From: Prosthecobacter sp.
GTDB lineage: Bacteria > Verrucomicrobiota > Verrucomicrobiia > Verrucomicrobiales > Verrucomicrobiaceae
DNA: 11,852 nt
Direction of reading: 5' to 3'
Assembly (NCBI GenBank): GCA_025869455.1
Contig: JAOZVT010000441.1
Location: forward strand, 1 to 11,852
Notes under the pieces: generated by a model
Told to the model about the DNA's origin: nothing
The model's database searches: none
The model's input: only the letters and a program-made list of their open reading frames with translations
Position numbers and translations under genes: made by a program
Shown: positions 1 through 6,975 of the stretch, piece after piece
Layout: the number at the start of each line of letters is the position of its first letter
Numbering within the stretch: the stretch's first letter is position 1

Positions 1-2238
1 CCATAGGTGGATGATTTCATTCCAGGCCTTGCCGTCACGAATCGCTTTCAAAAGAATGCTGTGATTCAGCAACGTATTCACTTTATCCAAGACAAACTCT
101 TGAGGATACAATCTCTGAAAAACAGTGGCGATGGCGATTCCTGTCTGAACAGGCTTGAAGCTCTGCCGATCCGTGATTTGTAGGCGCACTCCGCCGCAGC
201 GTTGATCTTTGAAAACACTCGCTGTGGGGGTGAAGCGAACAGGCATGAAGCGTAATCCTGGAAGCCCCAGTTTATTGAGCTCATAACTCAGGCGCAGGTC
301 ATCCACATAGGGAGCGCCCAATATCTCAAAGGGAGTGTCCGTGCCGCGCCCGACACTGATAGAAAACTCCAGCAGGCCAATGCCTGGATACAACAAAGCA
401 GCCTCTAACGAGCGCATGTTCGGAGAAGGATTGATCCAGGGTAATCCTGTCTGATCAAAAAGCATTTCACGCTTCCAACCTTCCATACGGATCACCTGTA
501 AGTCCGCATGAATACCACGTTCATCGTTCATCATCTGCGCCAGTTCACCCACTGTCATGCCATGGCGGATGGGAATGTCATGGGTTGCCGTGAAGTTTTC
601 CTGATCAATGGCTGATGGACCTTCTACCTCCACGCCACCCATGGGATTAACACGATCTAGGACGAAGAACTTAATGTTAGACTTGGCGGCGGATTCCAGG
701 CATGCCCGCAAAGTGGAAATGTAGGTGTAAAAACGGCAGCCGATGTCTTGAATGTCGAAAACTAGTGCGTCTAGATCCTTTAATTGTTCAGGCGTAGGTG
801 CGCGTGACTCACCATAGAGACTGTAGATGGGGCGGCCTGTTTTGCTGTCCACCGAATCATTGATTTGCTCCTGATCCAAAGCTCCGCGGATTCCATGCTC
901 AGGACTGAATAAGGCGCGCAGTTTCACTTTCGGTGCCTTTACCAGAAGATCGATCGTCGCGTTACGAGTGGCGCTAATCCCCGTTTGATTGGTGATCAAT
1001 CCCACGCGCAACCCGTTCAGTGGTGCAAAGCCATCACGGGCTAGGACATCAATACCATTGAGCACGGTAGGCACATCTTTCTCTGCTCGTTTGGGCAAAG
1101 CTCCCTCGACATTCTTAAAATCAAAATCAGACACGCAGCGGGCCGCCGCTGTACCTATTTCCTGATAAAGATCACGCACACTTCCGCCTCCGTGGGGGTG
1201 CAGACGGGAACTGAGGAATAAGACGAAACTCTTTGAAAACGGGTCTATCCAAAGGCTCGTCCCGGTGAAGCCCGTGTGACCAAAAGAACCCAAGGGGAAT
1301 ACCTCTCCACGTGGGCGACTGTAAGTCGAATCAATATCCCACCCTAGCCCACGCCGTTCATAGATGATGGCGGCAGTCTGGACACGTTCCATTTGCTCCA
1401 GCGTCTCCACGTTCATGATCCGCACGCCATCCAGCTCTCCCTGGTTAAGAATCATCCTGGCAAACCTTGCCATGTCTTCGGCACAGGTGAAAAGGCCCGC
1501 ATGCCCAGCGACTCCGCCCATTCTCCTTGCCGTTGGATCATGCACCACACCTCGGAGCATAACCCCATCTTCATCTTTTTCGGTGGGGGCGATTCGATCT
1601 TGCCATTCTCTTGGTGGTAGGAAACGCGTGGAGTGCATCTTCAATGGCCCCAAAATATGATTTTGCGCAAAGACATCCAATGTCTCTCCACTGACTTTTC
1701 TCACGATCTCGCCTAACAAAATGAAGTTAATGTCGCTGTAGCGAAAGAGTGTGTCCGGTGGGGTATCGGGCACAGAGCTTAGGGCACGCTGAATCCCGGC
1801 TTCATAACCCAGCCATGGAGGGTCTTTTGAAAGGCCAGATTTTAAGCCTGAGGTATGGGTAAGCAGGTGGAGAAGGTGGATTTGTTCACGACCTTGTCCG
1901 GCAAACTCAGGCAAATAACGACTCACCGGGGCCTCAATATCTAGCTTGCCTTGCTCGTTCAAAATCATGATGGCAGGGGCCGTGGCTAAAACTTTGGTGA
2001 GCGAGGCTGCATCAAAAATCGTCTCCAGCGTCATCGCTTCCGAGGCCGGACTCACTGACTTCACGCCCTTGGTTAGCGTGTGGATCTCATCCGCATGCTC
2101 TAGCCACAACACCGCGCCAGCAGGAGTTTTTTTAGCGACGGCTTTTTCAATGACGGCATCCAGTTTCCGCAGGGCATCTGCATCCAGAGCCGATGAAAGG
2201 ACTGGCAGCAGCAGGATGGAAAACAGGAGAGCACGCAT
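1..2238 (-). CDS. Exported serine hydrolase (beta-lactamase fold) fused to NamZ/DUF1343 exo-beta-N-acetylmuramidase; 3' end outside window
   Basis: The frame is open for 746 codons and runs off the left edge, so the C terminus is missing. Residues 1-17 look like a signal peptide (hydrophobic LLFSILLLPVL, then SSA), implying export. Residues ~20-365 form a beta-lactamase/AmpC-type serine hydrolase: nucleophile motif SLTK (Ser79, Lys82), LLTHTSGL near 125-132, YSD at 167-169 and HTG at 321-323. Residues ~390-746 match NamZ (DUF1343, B. subtilis YbbC family): GLITNQTG at 413-420, SPEHGIRG at 445-452 and a DIQDIG-R-YTY block near 495-506. In B. subtilis, NamZ (exo-muramidase) and the beta-lactamase-fold amidase AmiE belong to one muropeptide-recycling cluster, so a two-step peptidoglycan scavenger is the natural inference. 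The hydrolase could instead be an esterase or DD-peptidase-like enzyme. The ATG at 2238 is the only plausible start. A GGAGGT lies just upstream, at rather short spacing. Confidence 0.93.
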   Translation of the reverse strand, partial: MRALLFSILLLPVLSSALDADALRKLDAVIEKAVAKKTPAGAVLWLEHADEIHTLTKGVKSVSPASEAMTLETIFDAASLTKVLATAPAIMILNEQGKLDIEAPVSRYLPEFAGQGREQIHLLHLLTHTSGLKSGLSKDPPWLGYEAGIQRALSSVPDTPPDTLFRYSDINFILLGEIVRKVSGETLDVFAQNHILGPLKMHSTRFLPPREWQDRIAPTEKDEDGVMLRGVVHDPTARRMGGVAGHAGLFTCAEDMARFARMILNQGELDGVRIMNVETLEQMERVQTAAIIYERRGLGWDIDSTYSRPRGEVFPLGSFGHTGFTGTSLWIDPFSKSFVLFLSSRLHPHGGGSVRDLYQEIGTAAARCVSDFDFKNVEGALPKRAEKDVPTVLNGIDVLARDGFAPLNGLRVGLITNQTGISATRNATIDLLVKAPKVKLRALFSPEHGIRGALDQEQINDSVDSKTGRPIYSLYGESRAPTPEQLKDLDALVFDIQDIGCRFYTYISTLRACLESAAKSNIKFFVLDRVNPMGGVEVEGPSAIDQENFTATHDIPIRHGMTVGELAQMMNDERGIHADLQVIRMEGWKREMLFDQTGLPWINPSPNMRSLEAALLYPGIGLLEFSISVGRGTDTPFEILGAPYVDDLRLSYELNKLGLPGLRFMPVRFTPTASVFKDQRCGGVRLQITDRQSFKPVQTGIAIATVFQRLYPQEFVLDKVNTLLNHSILLKAIRDGKAWNEIIHLW

Positions 2239-2240
2239 GG

Positions 2241-2246
2241 ACCTCC
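2241..2246 (-). promoter_or_regulatory. Shine-Dalgarno sequence of the serine hydrolase-NamZ gene
   Basis: The minus strand reads GGAGGT, followed by CC and the ATG at 2238. This is the best Shine-Dalgarno match in the window and fixes the start, although the 2-3 base spacing is shorter than usual. Confidence 0.6.
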
Positions 2247-2284
2247 AGCAAAGAGGACCACACTGGTAGTGTCAATCTTGCTCC

Positions 2285-2656
2285 TTAGACTGTCTTCAGC
2301 GTTTTGGCACCTTCATCAATGAGCAGCCAAAAACTCTTCGACTGGCTCAGCGCCTCATCTTCGCCACCACCTGGGAGATTGCTCCGGTAGAGGAAGTCAG
2401 CCAGCGTGTTCTTGTGCAGCACGCGGTGGATGCGCACATCACCGTCATTCACGGCAAAGTAAATTCGGTGATCACCGGCACGGCAGCGATACAGTTTCTT
2501 GGTCCCGCGCTCCAGCACGCCGAATCGGCTTGCGAGGGTCTTTTCTTCCAAATCGTTCGAGGTAATGTTCAACGCCTCCAGAATGTGAAACTGGATTTGT
2601 GTAGGCAGACGGGAGAGCTCCGCTGCACTGATGTCATTGAAAACGATCTGAAGCAT
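2285..2656 (-). CDS. RelE/ParE-family protein, putative type II toxin
   Basis: This 123-residue protein carries the RelE/ParE core. Residues 54-67 (KLYRCRAGDHRIYF) match the usual YR-R-x-GD-YR-I signature. They are followed by an acidic turn (NDGD, 70-73) and a strand ending in RVLHKN (78-83), like the RelE C-terminal strand. Family members are usually ribosome-dependent mRNA interferases (RelE) or gyrase inhibitors (ParE); which applies here cannot be told. Residues ~95-123 extend beyond the compact core, so it is longer than the usual ~90-100 residues. The start is ATG 2656 with only a weak GGA upstream. It lies 46 bp before the serine hydrolase-NamZ gene on the same strand and 73 bp after a small HTH candidate that might be its antitoxin. 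It could also be a domesticated solo RelE-like protein. Confidence 0.8.
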   Translation of the reverse strand: MLQIVFNDISAAELSRLPTQIQFHILEALNITSNDLEEKTLASRFGVLERGTKKLYRCRAGDHRIYFAVNDGDVRIHRVLHKNTLADFLYRSNLPGGGEDEALSQSKSFWLLIDEGAKTLKTV

Positions 2657-2729
2657 GGTTCCGCAGAGTAGATATCAAAAGGCGGAGTTCAAAGGGGAAA
2701 ATTGCCTCGGCTTGATTCTTCCTCACTGG

Positions 2730-2906
2730 TTAGCCAAAAATTAGGTCTTTGACCTTCATTTTGCACGCACGTGCAAGGGCAACCAAAAAAAGGGAAGTGG
2801 ATTTCAAAGGGGCTGCCGATGAGCCTTTGATCCAACGCTTGGCAGAAGCCTTGCCAAATCCGAACACACCTTGGAACTGATTCCTCAAAACGATGGTGCG
2901 ACTCAT
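2730..2906 (-). CDS. Candidate small helix-turn-helix (XRE/Cro-like) protein, possible antitoxin or remnant
   Basis: I propose a 58-codon gene starting at ATG 2906, with AAGG (plus-strand cctt, 2914-2917) seven bases upstream. An in-frame TTG at 2912 is an alternative start. The protein reads like the second half of an XRE HTH: a helix around FGFGKASAKRWIKG, then a loop ending in AAP, then LVALARACKMKVKDLIFG, which resembles the closing helix of Cro/CI domains (AxALxVxxxDLL). Helix 1 is very short, so this may be a minimal HTH protein or a 5'-truncated remnant. An in-frame TAA lies just upstream of the TTG. It precedes the RelE-like gene on the same strand, which is the antitoxin-first order of RelBE loci. 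No database match could be checked. Confidence 0.45.
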   Translation of the reverse strand: MSRTIVLRNQFQGVFGFGKASAKRWIKGSSAAPLKSTSLFLVALARACKMKVKDLIFG

Positions 2907-2949
2907 ATTCAAGCCTTACAGGTCTTTCAACCTCCGGTGCCCTAAGCCC

Positions 2950-2983
2950 AACGATTTTCATTTGAAGCAGGTGATCAATCGTT
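2950..2983. repeat. 7-bp inverted repeat in the divergent promoter region
   Basis: AACGATT (2950-2956) and AATCGTT (2977-2983) are perfect inverted copies separated by 20 bp. They sit between the HTH candidate (minus) and the M3 peptidase gene (plus). The position would suit an operator for an autoregulating HTH protein. A 7-bp match can also arise by chance. Confidence 0.3.
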
Positions 2984-2989
2984 AAATCC

Positions 2990-4798
2990 ATGTTAGAAAA
3001 ACGCATGTCTTCTTCCTCTCAAACCCCTGATCGCTGGTCACTGGATTCTTGGTTCACTCGTTTTGCTGCCCCTGATTATGTGGACTTCAAAGCTGCATTG
3101 GTCCGCGATGTCGAATCCCTGAAAGCTCAGGCAGAAGCTCTGACAACAGATGTCACGGAGATCATTTCCGTGATCAATGCGTTTGAAGCCTTGAGTGATC
3201 GCCTGGGCCATCTCTCGGCTTACTTGGGCTGCCTTTCCGCCGATGATGCGAATGATGAAGCTGTCAAAGCCGATGAAGCCTGGATCTCGACCTTGGATGC
3301 AGAAACAACGAAGCTGCGTGCCTCGCTGCAATCCGCTTTAGCAGCCTTGGATGAGACTGCCTTTGCCGCGATGCTTGTAGATCCTTCCTTGAAAGGGGCG
3401 GAGCATGCGGTGACGCGGATGCGCGAGGAAGGCCAGCACCAGATGAAGTCTGAGATGGAGGCTTTGGCTGCCGATCTGAATGTCAATGGCATCCACGCAT
3501 GGGGGCGTCTGTATGACACACTTTCAGGGAAGATGGTCTTCGACATGACCTTTCCAGATGGACATACGGAATCTGTGCCCATGGCCCGGCGCCGCGCTCT
3601 CATGTCTGAACCCGACCGCCGACTGCGTGAGGCCTCTTTTCATGCGGGTCAAAAACCTTGGCAAGATCATGCGGATACCTTAGCAGCGGGTTTGAATGGC
3701 ATCGCTGGCACACGTCTCAGCCTCTATGGTCATCGTGGGTTAGGCCACTTCCTGGATACGCCTCTCTTTGATGGAGCCATGAGCCGCGCTTCATTGGATG
3801 CCATGCTGGAGGCTATTCACACTCACATTGAGTTGCCTCGCCGTGCCATCCGTGCTGCCGCACGTTTGCAGGGCACTTCCGCTTTGCACTATTTTGATTT
3901 GGAGGCTCCGCAGGTAGCGGCACCAGATGCTAAGCCGCTCACTTGGGACGAAGCCTGCGCCACGGTGGAGCGATCCTTTTCTTCGGCCTATCCTCGGTTA
4001 GGTGAATACTTCCGCAGCCTGCTTTCGCAGCGTTGGATTGAGGCCCAGGCGCGTCCTGGTAAACGCCCCGGCGCTTTCTGTACAGGTTCACAGCTTCGGC
4101 ATGAAGAGCGCATCTACATGACCTGGCACGGTACCGTTCATGACATGGTGACCCTGGCTCATGAAGCCGGACATGCCTGGCATTCCTGTGTTTTACGGCC
4201 CGCACGCTCCTATGCGGCCAATTATCCCATGACCTTGGCGGAGACAGCTTCAAATTTTGGCGAGATGATTCTGCTAGACGGACTCTTAAGCGATCCCGGC
4301 CTAACCAAAGAGACTAAGGCGTATTTGCTCGATCAAGAGATGCTGCGGGCTCATGCCTATCTGATTAACATTCCCATGCGATATGAATTCGAAAAAGCCT
4401 TTTATACCGAACGGGCTGCTGGTGAGGTATCAGTCTCACGATTGAATGAACTCATGAGCCAGGCTCAGCGTCAGCTCTATGGAGATACCCTTTTGGCTGA
4501 CGGAACCGACCCGCTCTTTTGGGCATCGAAGATGCATTTCTTCATCACAGGGGTGTCCTTCTATAATTTCCCCTATGTCTTTGGTTACTTGCTTAGCCAA
4601 GCACTCTTTGCCCGCTTCAAAGAGGAAGGCCCAAGCTTTTTGCCACGCTATGAAGCCTTCCTCTCCATGACAGGCAGCGCCTCCTGCGAGGAGGTTGCGC
4701 GGCAAACCTTGGGGGCAGATCTCACCAGTCCAGATTTTTGGGCCACCGCTCTCCGTGCGATTGAGCCCAACTTGATTGCCTATGAGGCGCTAGCCTAA
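2990..4798 (+). CDS. M3-family oligoendopeptidase (zinc metallopeptidase)
   Basis: This 602-residue protein has the metal site of peptidase family M3 (oligopeptidase F/thimet group). HEAGH at 391-395 gives His391, Glu392 (catalytic) and His395. It is followed 23 residues later by the third-ligand segment ETASNFGE starting at Glu418. The N-terminal ~200 residues are helical and match the oligopeptidase F N-terminal domain. The length suits the family (about 560-620). There is no signal peptide or membrane segment, so it should be a cytosolic enzyme degrading short peptides. ATG 2990 is taken as the start. An in-frame ATG at 3005 (MSSSSQTPDRW) is equally plausible, since neither has a clear Shine-Dalgarno sequence. 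It is a single plus-strand gene, divergent from the HTH/RelE pair and convergent with the next gene. Confidence 0.95.
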   Translation: MLEKRMSSSSQTPDRWSLDSWFTRFAAPDYVDFKAALVRDVESLKAQAEALTTDVTEIISVINAFEALSDRLGHLSAYLGCLSADDANDEAVKADEAWISTLDAETTKLRASLQSALAALDETAFAAMLVDPSLKGAEHAVTRMREEGQHQMKSEMEALAADLNVNGIHAWGRLYDTLSGKMVFDMTFPDGHTESVPMARRRALMSEPDRRLREASFHAGQKPWQDHADTLAAGLNGIAGTRLSLYGHRGLGHFLDTPLFDGAMSRASLDAMLEAIHTHIELPRRAIRAAARLQGTSALHYFDLEAPQVAAPDAKPLTWDEACATVERSFSSAYPRLGEYFRSLLSQRWIEAQARPGKRPGAFCTGSQLRHEERIYMTWHGTVHDMVTLAHEAGHAWHSCVLRPARSYAANYPMTLAETASNFGEMILLDGLLSDPGLTKETKAYLLDQEMLRAHAYLINIPMRYEFEKAFYTERAAGEVSVSRLNELMSQAQRQLYGDTLLADGTDPLFWASKMHFFITGVSFYNFPYVFGYLLSQALFARFKEEGPSFLPRYEAFLSMTGSASCEEVARQTLGADLTSPDFWATALRAIEPNLIAYEALA

Positions 4799-4810
4799 TC
4801 AGGCCAGCGC
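4787..4810. terminator. Hairpin across convergent stop codons, possible bidirectional terminator
   Basis: GCGCTAGCC (4787-4795) and GGCCAGCGC (4802-4810) can pair around a 6-nt loop. As plus-strand RNA this is a 9-bp stem with one A-C mismatch. As minus-strand RNA the mismatch becomes a G-U wobble, so the stem is complete. The loop holds the TAA of the M3 gene, and the right arm runs into the stop of the convergent gene. Neither side has a strong U-tract, so classic intrinsic termination is uncertain. Confidence 0.45.
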
Positions 4811-6975
4811 TATGATGTTTCGTGTTGATTGGTGACAATCAAGCGAAGCAACGGGAATAGGGCATCTTCGCATTCCTTGCGTTTGAAGCGGAGTTGCCTT
4901 TTCACCAGAGGATTGCTAAACATGCGGTGGCTCTCTGCTGCCTTACCTTCAAGAATATCTAGCCAACTGCTACTGGAGGCATCCAGGGCTGAGGCTAGGC
5001 TTTGATCTAGCATCGGCATTCGCATCACGATGTCCTGCGGACGTGTGATCTCATCCAGCATCTCAGAAGACACGGGGCCATCTTTCATGCTAATAATGAG
5101 AACAGAGGGGGATTCTCCAAATACGGCCGTACGCCATTGTTTGATGGCTGGAATGGCCGCTGCCTTGGCGGTGATGATGTGAATCGGCATCCAGTGCAGA
5201 TCTTCATCCTCACGCAAACTCTGAATGATTTCTGGATTGATGTCGCGAGCCACCAGATCCTGACAACTTGCAGGCAAGTCTGCCAGCACAAGCCTGCGAT
5301 CCATCGCGGTCTCCACCAGACGCCGCATGGTATCCACATCATCAATGGGTAGGGATTCGATCTTATCTGGGGAGATTTTTTGGAAATCACGATTGCCCAT
5401 CGCATCACAGTCAAACATGGCTACGTCATCTCGCTTCTCGAAATTGGCGAGTTCGTAAATCAGCCGAGCTACCGTACTCTTGCCGGTGCCTCCGCTTCCT
5501 GCTGTGATAAGGATCATCTTCATGGGTATGTCGGTTAAGGGAGCCTGTTGAATGGGTGTAAAAAGGGGAGGTGATGCATGCAAATCTTTTGGCACTGAAG
5601 AGGGGATGTTGGCAGCATGTTCAGTTCCAGGTAAAGTTGGGGCAGGAGATGGCTTTGGGAGCACATTACCAATCGCCTTTTGCAGAGAGGAAAGGGCACG
5701 GTTGTCACGAATCGGAGGTCCCAAATAACATGAAAACAGCCCAGGGAGCTCTTTCCCGGGTGCATTTCCCATGTCGTAGCCAGATAGGCTGAACGTGCCA
5801 TCTTGAAGCGTTTGAAACAAGCGACTTAACTGACACTCTACTTGTCCACGAAGATCATTAAACTCTTGATCTGGCATGAACGCTTCACGGATCGTGACTG
5901 GCGAACGTGCAAGAGTCAGGCATTGCTCACTGCTTTGTAGCGTGACGGTAAATTCAGGCAAACTATCCAAACGCGTGTCCAAAATCTTGGAGTCGTTCAT
6001 ACTCTCTCGATGTCCTGGTAACTGAAGGAAGATGTGTTGAGGATACAGACTCAGGCACAATTCAGGCACACAGGAAGCTTGCTCCAGCAGTCTTCTCAGC
6101 AGCATCGAAATCTCACCAGGATTCAGTTTGTTTCGGTGCGCTAGCAATCTGGACAGGCGTACGGAACTCTGAGGTATTTTGGGTTCCTCCTGCCTGCCAT
6201 AGATGATGTCCATCTCTTTAGCCCCTGGCAATTCAGGGTGCCAGCGTTCACTGACAATCATTTGCGACATCAGGTTCGAACCACGCAATCCGCGGGTCAC
6301 CGCAGCAGTAGCGATCAACATGACGCCTTTTAACTGCGAAAGTGTCAGCGGGCACGTGCCCGTGTGTTGGAGTTGGCGTAGATGTGTCAGCAGGGAGGTC
6401 GGCACCGTGGCCGCCACGGCGGGGTTCATCCCCATGGTAAGCTGACCGTTCAGCAAAATACCGCATAGCTTCATCAGACGGTACACCAAATCTGCTGGCT
6501 TTTTAGAGCTAGAAGGATCTTCGAACCGATCAAGGAAGAGATGTAAAAACTCCTGCTGCCACAGGCCAACTCGGCAGTTTAATGGATCAATGAAACGTAC
6601 CGCCTCTGGCAACCACGACTCAAGGGCTTCTAACTCAGATGCTAATCTCCAGACAAGCACACAGGCAATGCCAACAGGAAGAGGGCCGACCCGGCTGCTG
6701 TAGTCTAAAATAGACTCACCTGGAGCACTGCCCAAACGTGCGCATAGGTGTGTGCGTTCCTGTTGGAGATCTAAAAGCCGAGGCAATGAAGGGAAATAGC
6801 CGCCTAGCAATCGACTCAGCCATTCAGATTCACGCCGTTCAAAAATCTGTTTCACCAGCCAAGGGCCGTCCGCCGGGCACTGTTCGACGCTCCCGAGTTT
6901 TGAACTGGGAATTTGCGCGGAACCTGGCTTTACAGACAAGTCGTTGTTCACGATCTCGGATCGTGTTTGAAGCAT
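4810..6975 (-). CDS. Predicted pseudokinase fused to a ParA/MinD-like P-loop NTPase
   Basis: This is a 721-residue, probably cytosolic protein. Residues ~38-225 follow the Ser/Thr kinase order: a strand with Lys42, an alpha-C-like helix (ERRESEWLSRLLGG), a hinge/alpha-D region (PGESILDYSSR-VGPLP), an alpha-E helix, then VRFIDPLN where active kinases have HRDLKPEN, and LDRF where DFG is expected. The catalytic Asp is Phe and the Mg loop is altered, so it should be a pseudokinase. Residues ~268-320 again resemble a degenerate kinase lobe. Residues ~435-485 are a Pro-rich linker. Residues ~486-680 are a P-loop NTPase: GSGGTGKST at 493-501, DCDAMGN at 522-528 and Walker-B-like VLADLPAS at 563-570. 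This resembles ParA/MinD/ArsA proteins but has Ser where they carry the signature Lys. The ATG at 6975 lacks a Shine-Dalgarno. It stands alone after a 251-bp regulatory gap. The role is unknown. The NTPase fold is fairly secure; the kinase relation is inferred. Confidence 0.85.
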   Translation of the reverse strand: MLQTRSEIVNNDLSVKPGSAQIPSSKLGSVEQCPADGPWLVKQIFERRESEWLSRLLGGYFPSLPRLLDLQQERTHLCARLGSAPGESILDYSSRVGPLPVGIACVLVWRLASELEALESWLPEAVRFIDPLNCRVGLWQQEFLHLFLDRFEDPSSSKKPADLVYRLMKLCGILLNGQLTMGMNPAVAATVPTSLLTHLRQLQHTGTCPLTLSQLKGVMLIATAAVTRGLRGSNLMSQMIVSERWHPELPGAKEMDIIYGRQEEPKIPQSSVRLSRLLAHRNKLNPGEISMLLRRLLEQASCVPELCLSLYPQHIFLQLPGHRESMNDSKILDTRLDSLPEFTVTLQSSEQCLTLARSPVTIREAFMPDQEFNDLRGQVECQLSRLFQTLQDGTFSLSGYDMGNAPGKELPGLFSCYLGPPIRDNRALSSLQKAIGNVLPKPSPAPTLPGTEHAANIPSSVPKDLHASPPLFTPIQQAPLTDIPMKMILITAGSGGTGKSTVARLIYELANFEKRDDVAMFDCDAMGNRDFQKISPDKIESLPIDDVDTMRRLVETAMDRRLVLADLPASCQDLVARDINPEIIQSLREDEDLHWMPIHIITAKAAAIPAIKQWRTAVFGESPSVLIISMKDGPVSSEMLDEITRPQDIVMRMPMLDQSLASALDASSSSWLDILEGKAAESHRMFSNPLVKRQLRFKRKECEDALFPLLRLIVTNQHETS
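6949..6965. repeat. Perfect 7-3-7 palindrome at the 5' end of the pseudokinase-NTPase gene
   Basis: CACGATC (6949-6955) and GATCGTG (6959-6965) are perfect inverted copies separated by TCG. They cover roughly codons 4-9 of the gene. The site could be an operator, a short mRNA hairpin near the start codon, or chance. Confidence 0.35.

Noticed and set aside
1364..1660. Plus-strand frames of 75-98 codons within 1364-2269
   Set aside because: They are antisense to the serine hydrolase-NamZ gene, whose catalytic motifs are all intact on the minus strand.
2257..2275. ACACT-ggt-AGTGT as a terminator between the RelE-like and serine hydrolase-NamZ genes
   Set aside because: The stem is only 5 bp with no U-tract. 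It is too weak to call, and the two genes may be co-transcribed.
2689..3006. A 105-codon minus-strand frame overlapping the HTH candidate and the start of the M3 gene
   Set aside because: It has no recognisable domain, it overlaps a plus-strand gene start, and the alternative frame at 2730-2906 has better codon sense, a ribosome site and an HTH-like pattern.
3220..3603. A 127-codon minus-strand frame inside the M3 peptidase gene
   Set aside because: It is an antisense shadow of a well-supported gene, with low-complexity Ala/Ser-rich sequence and no start context.
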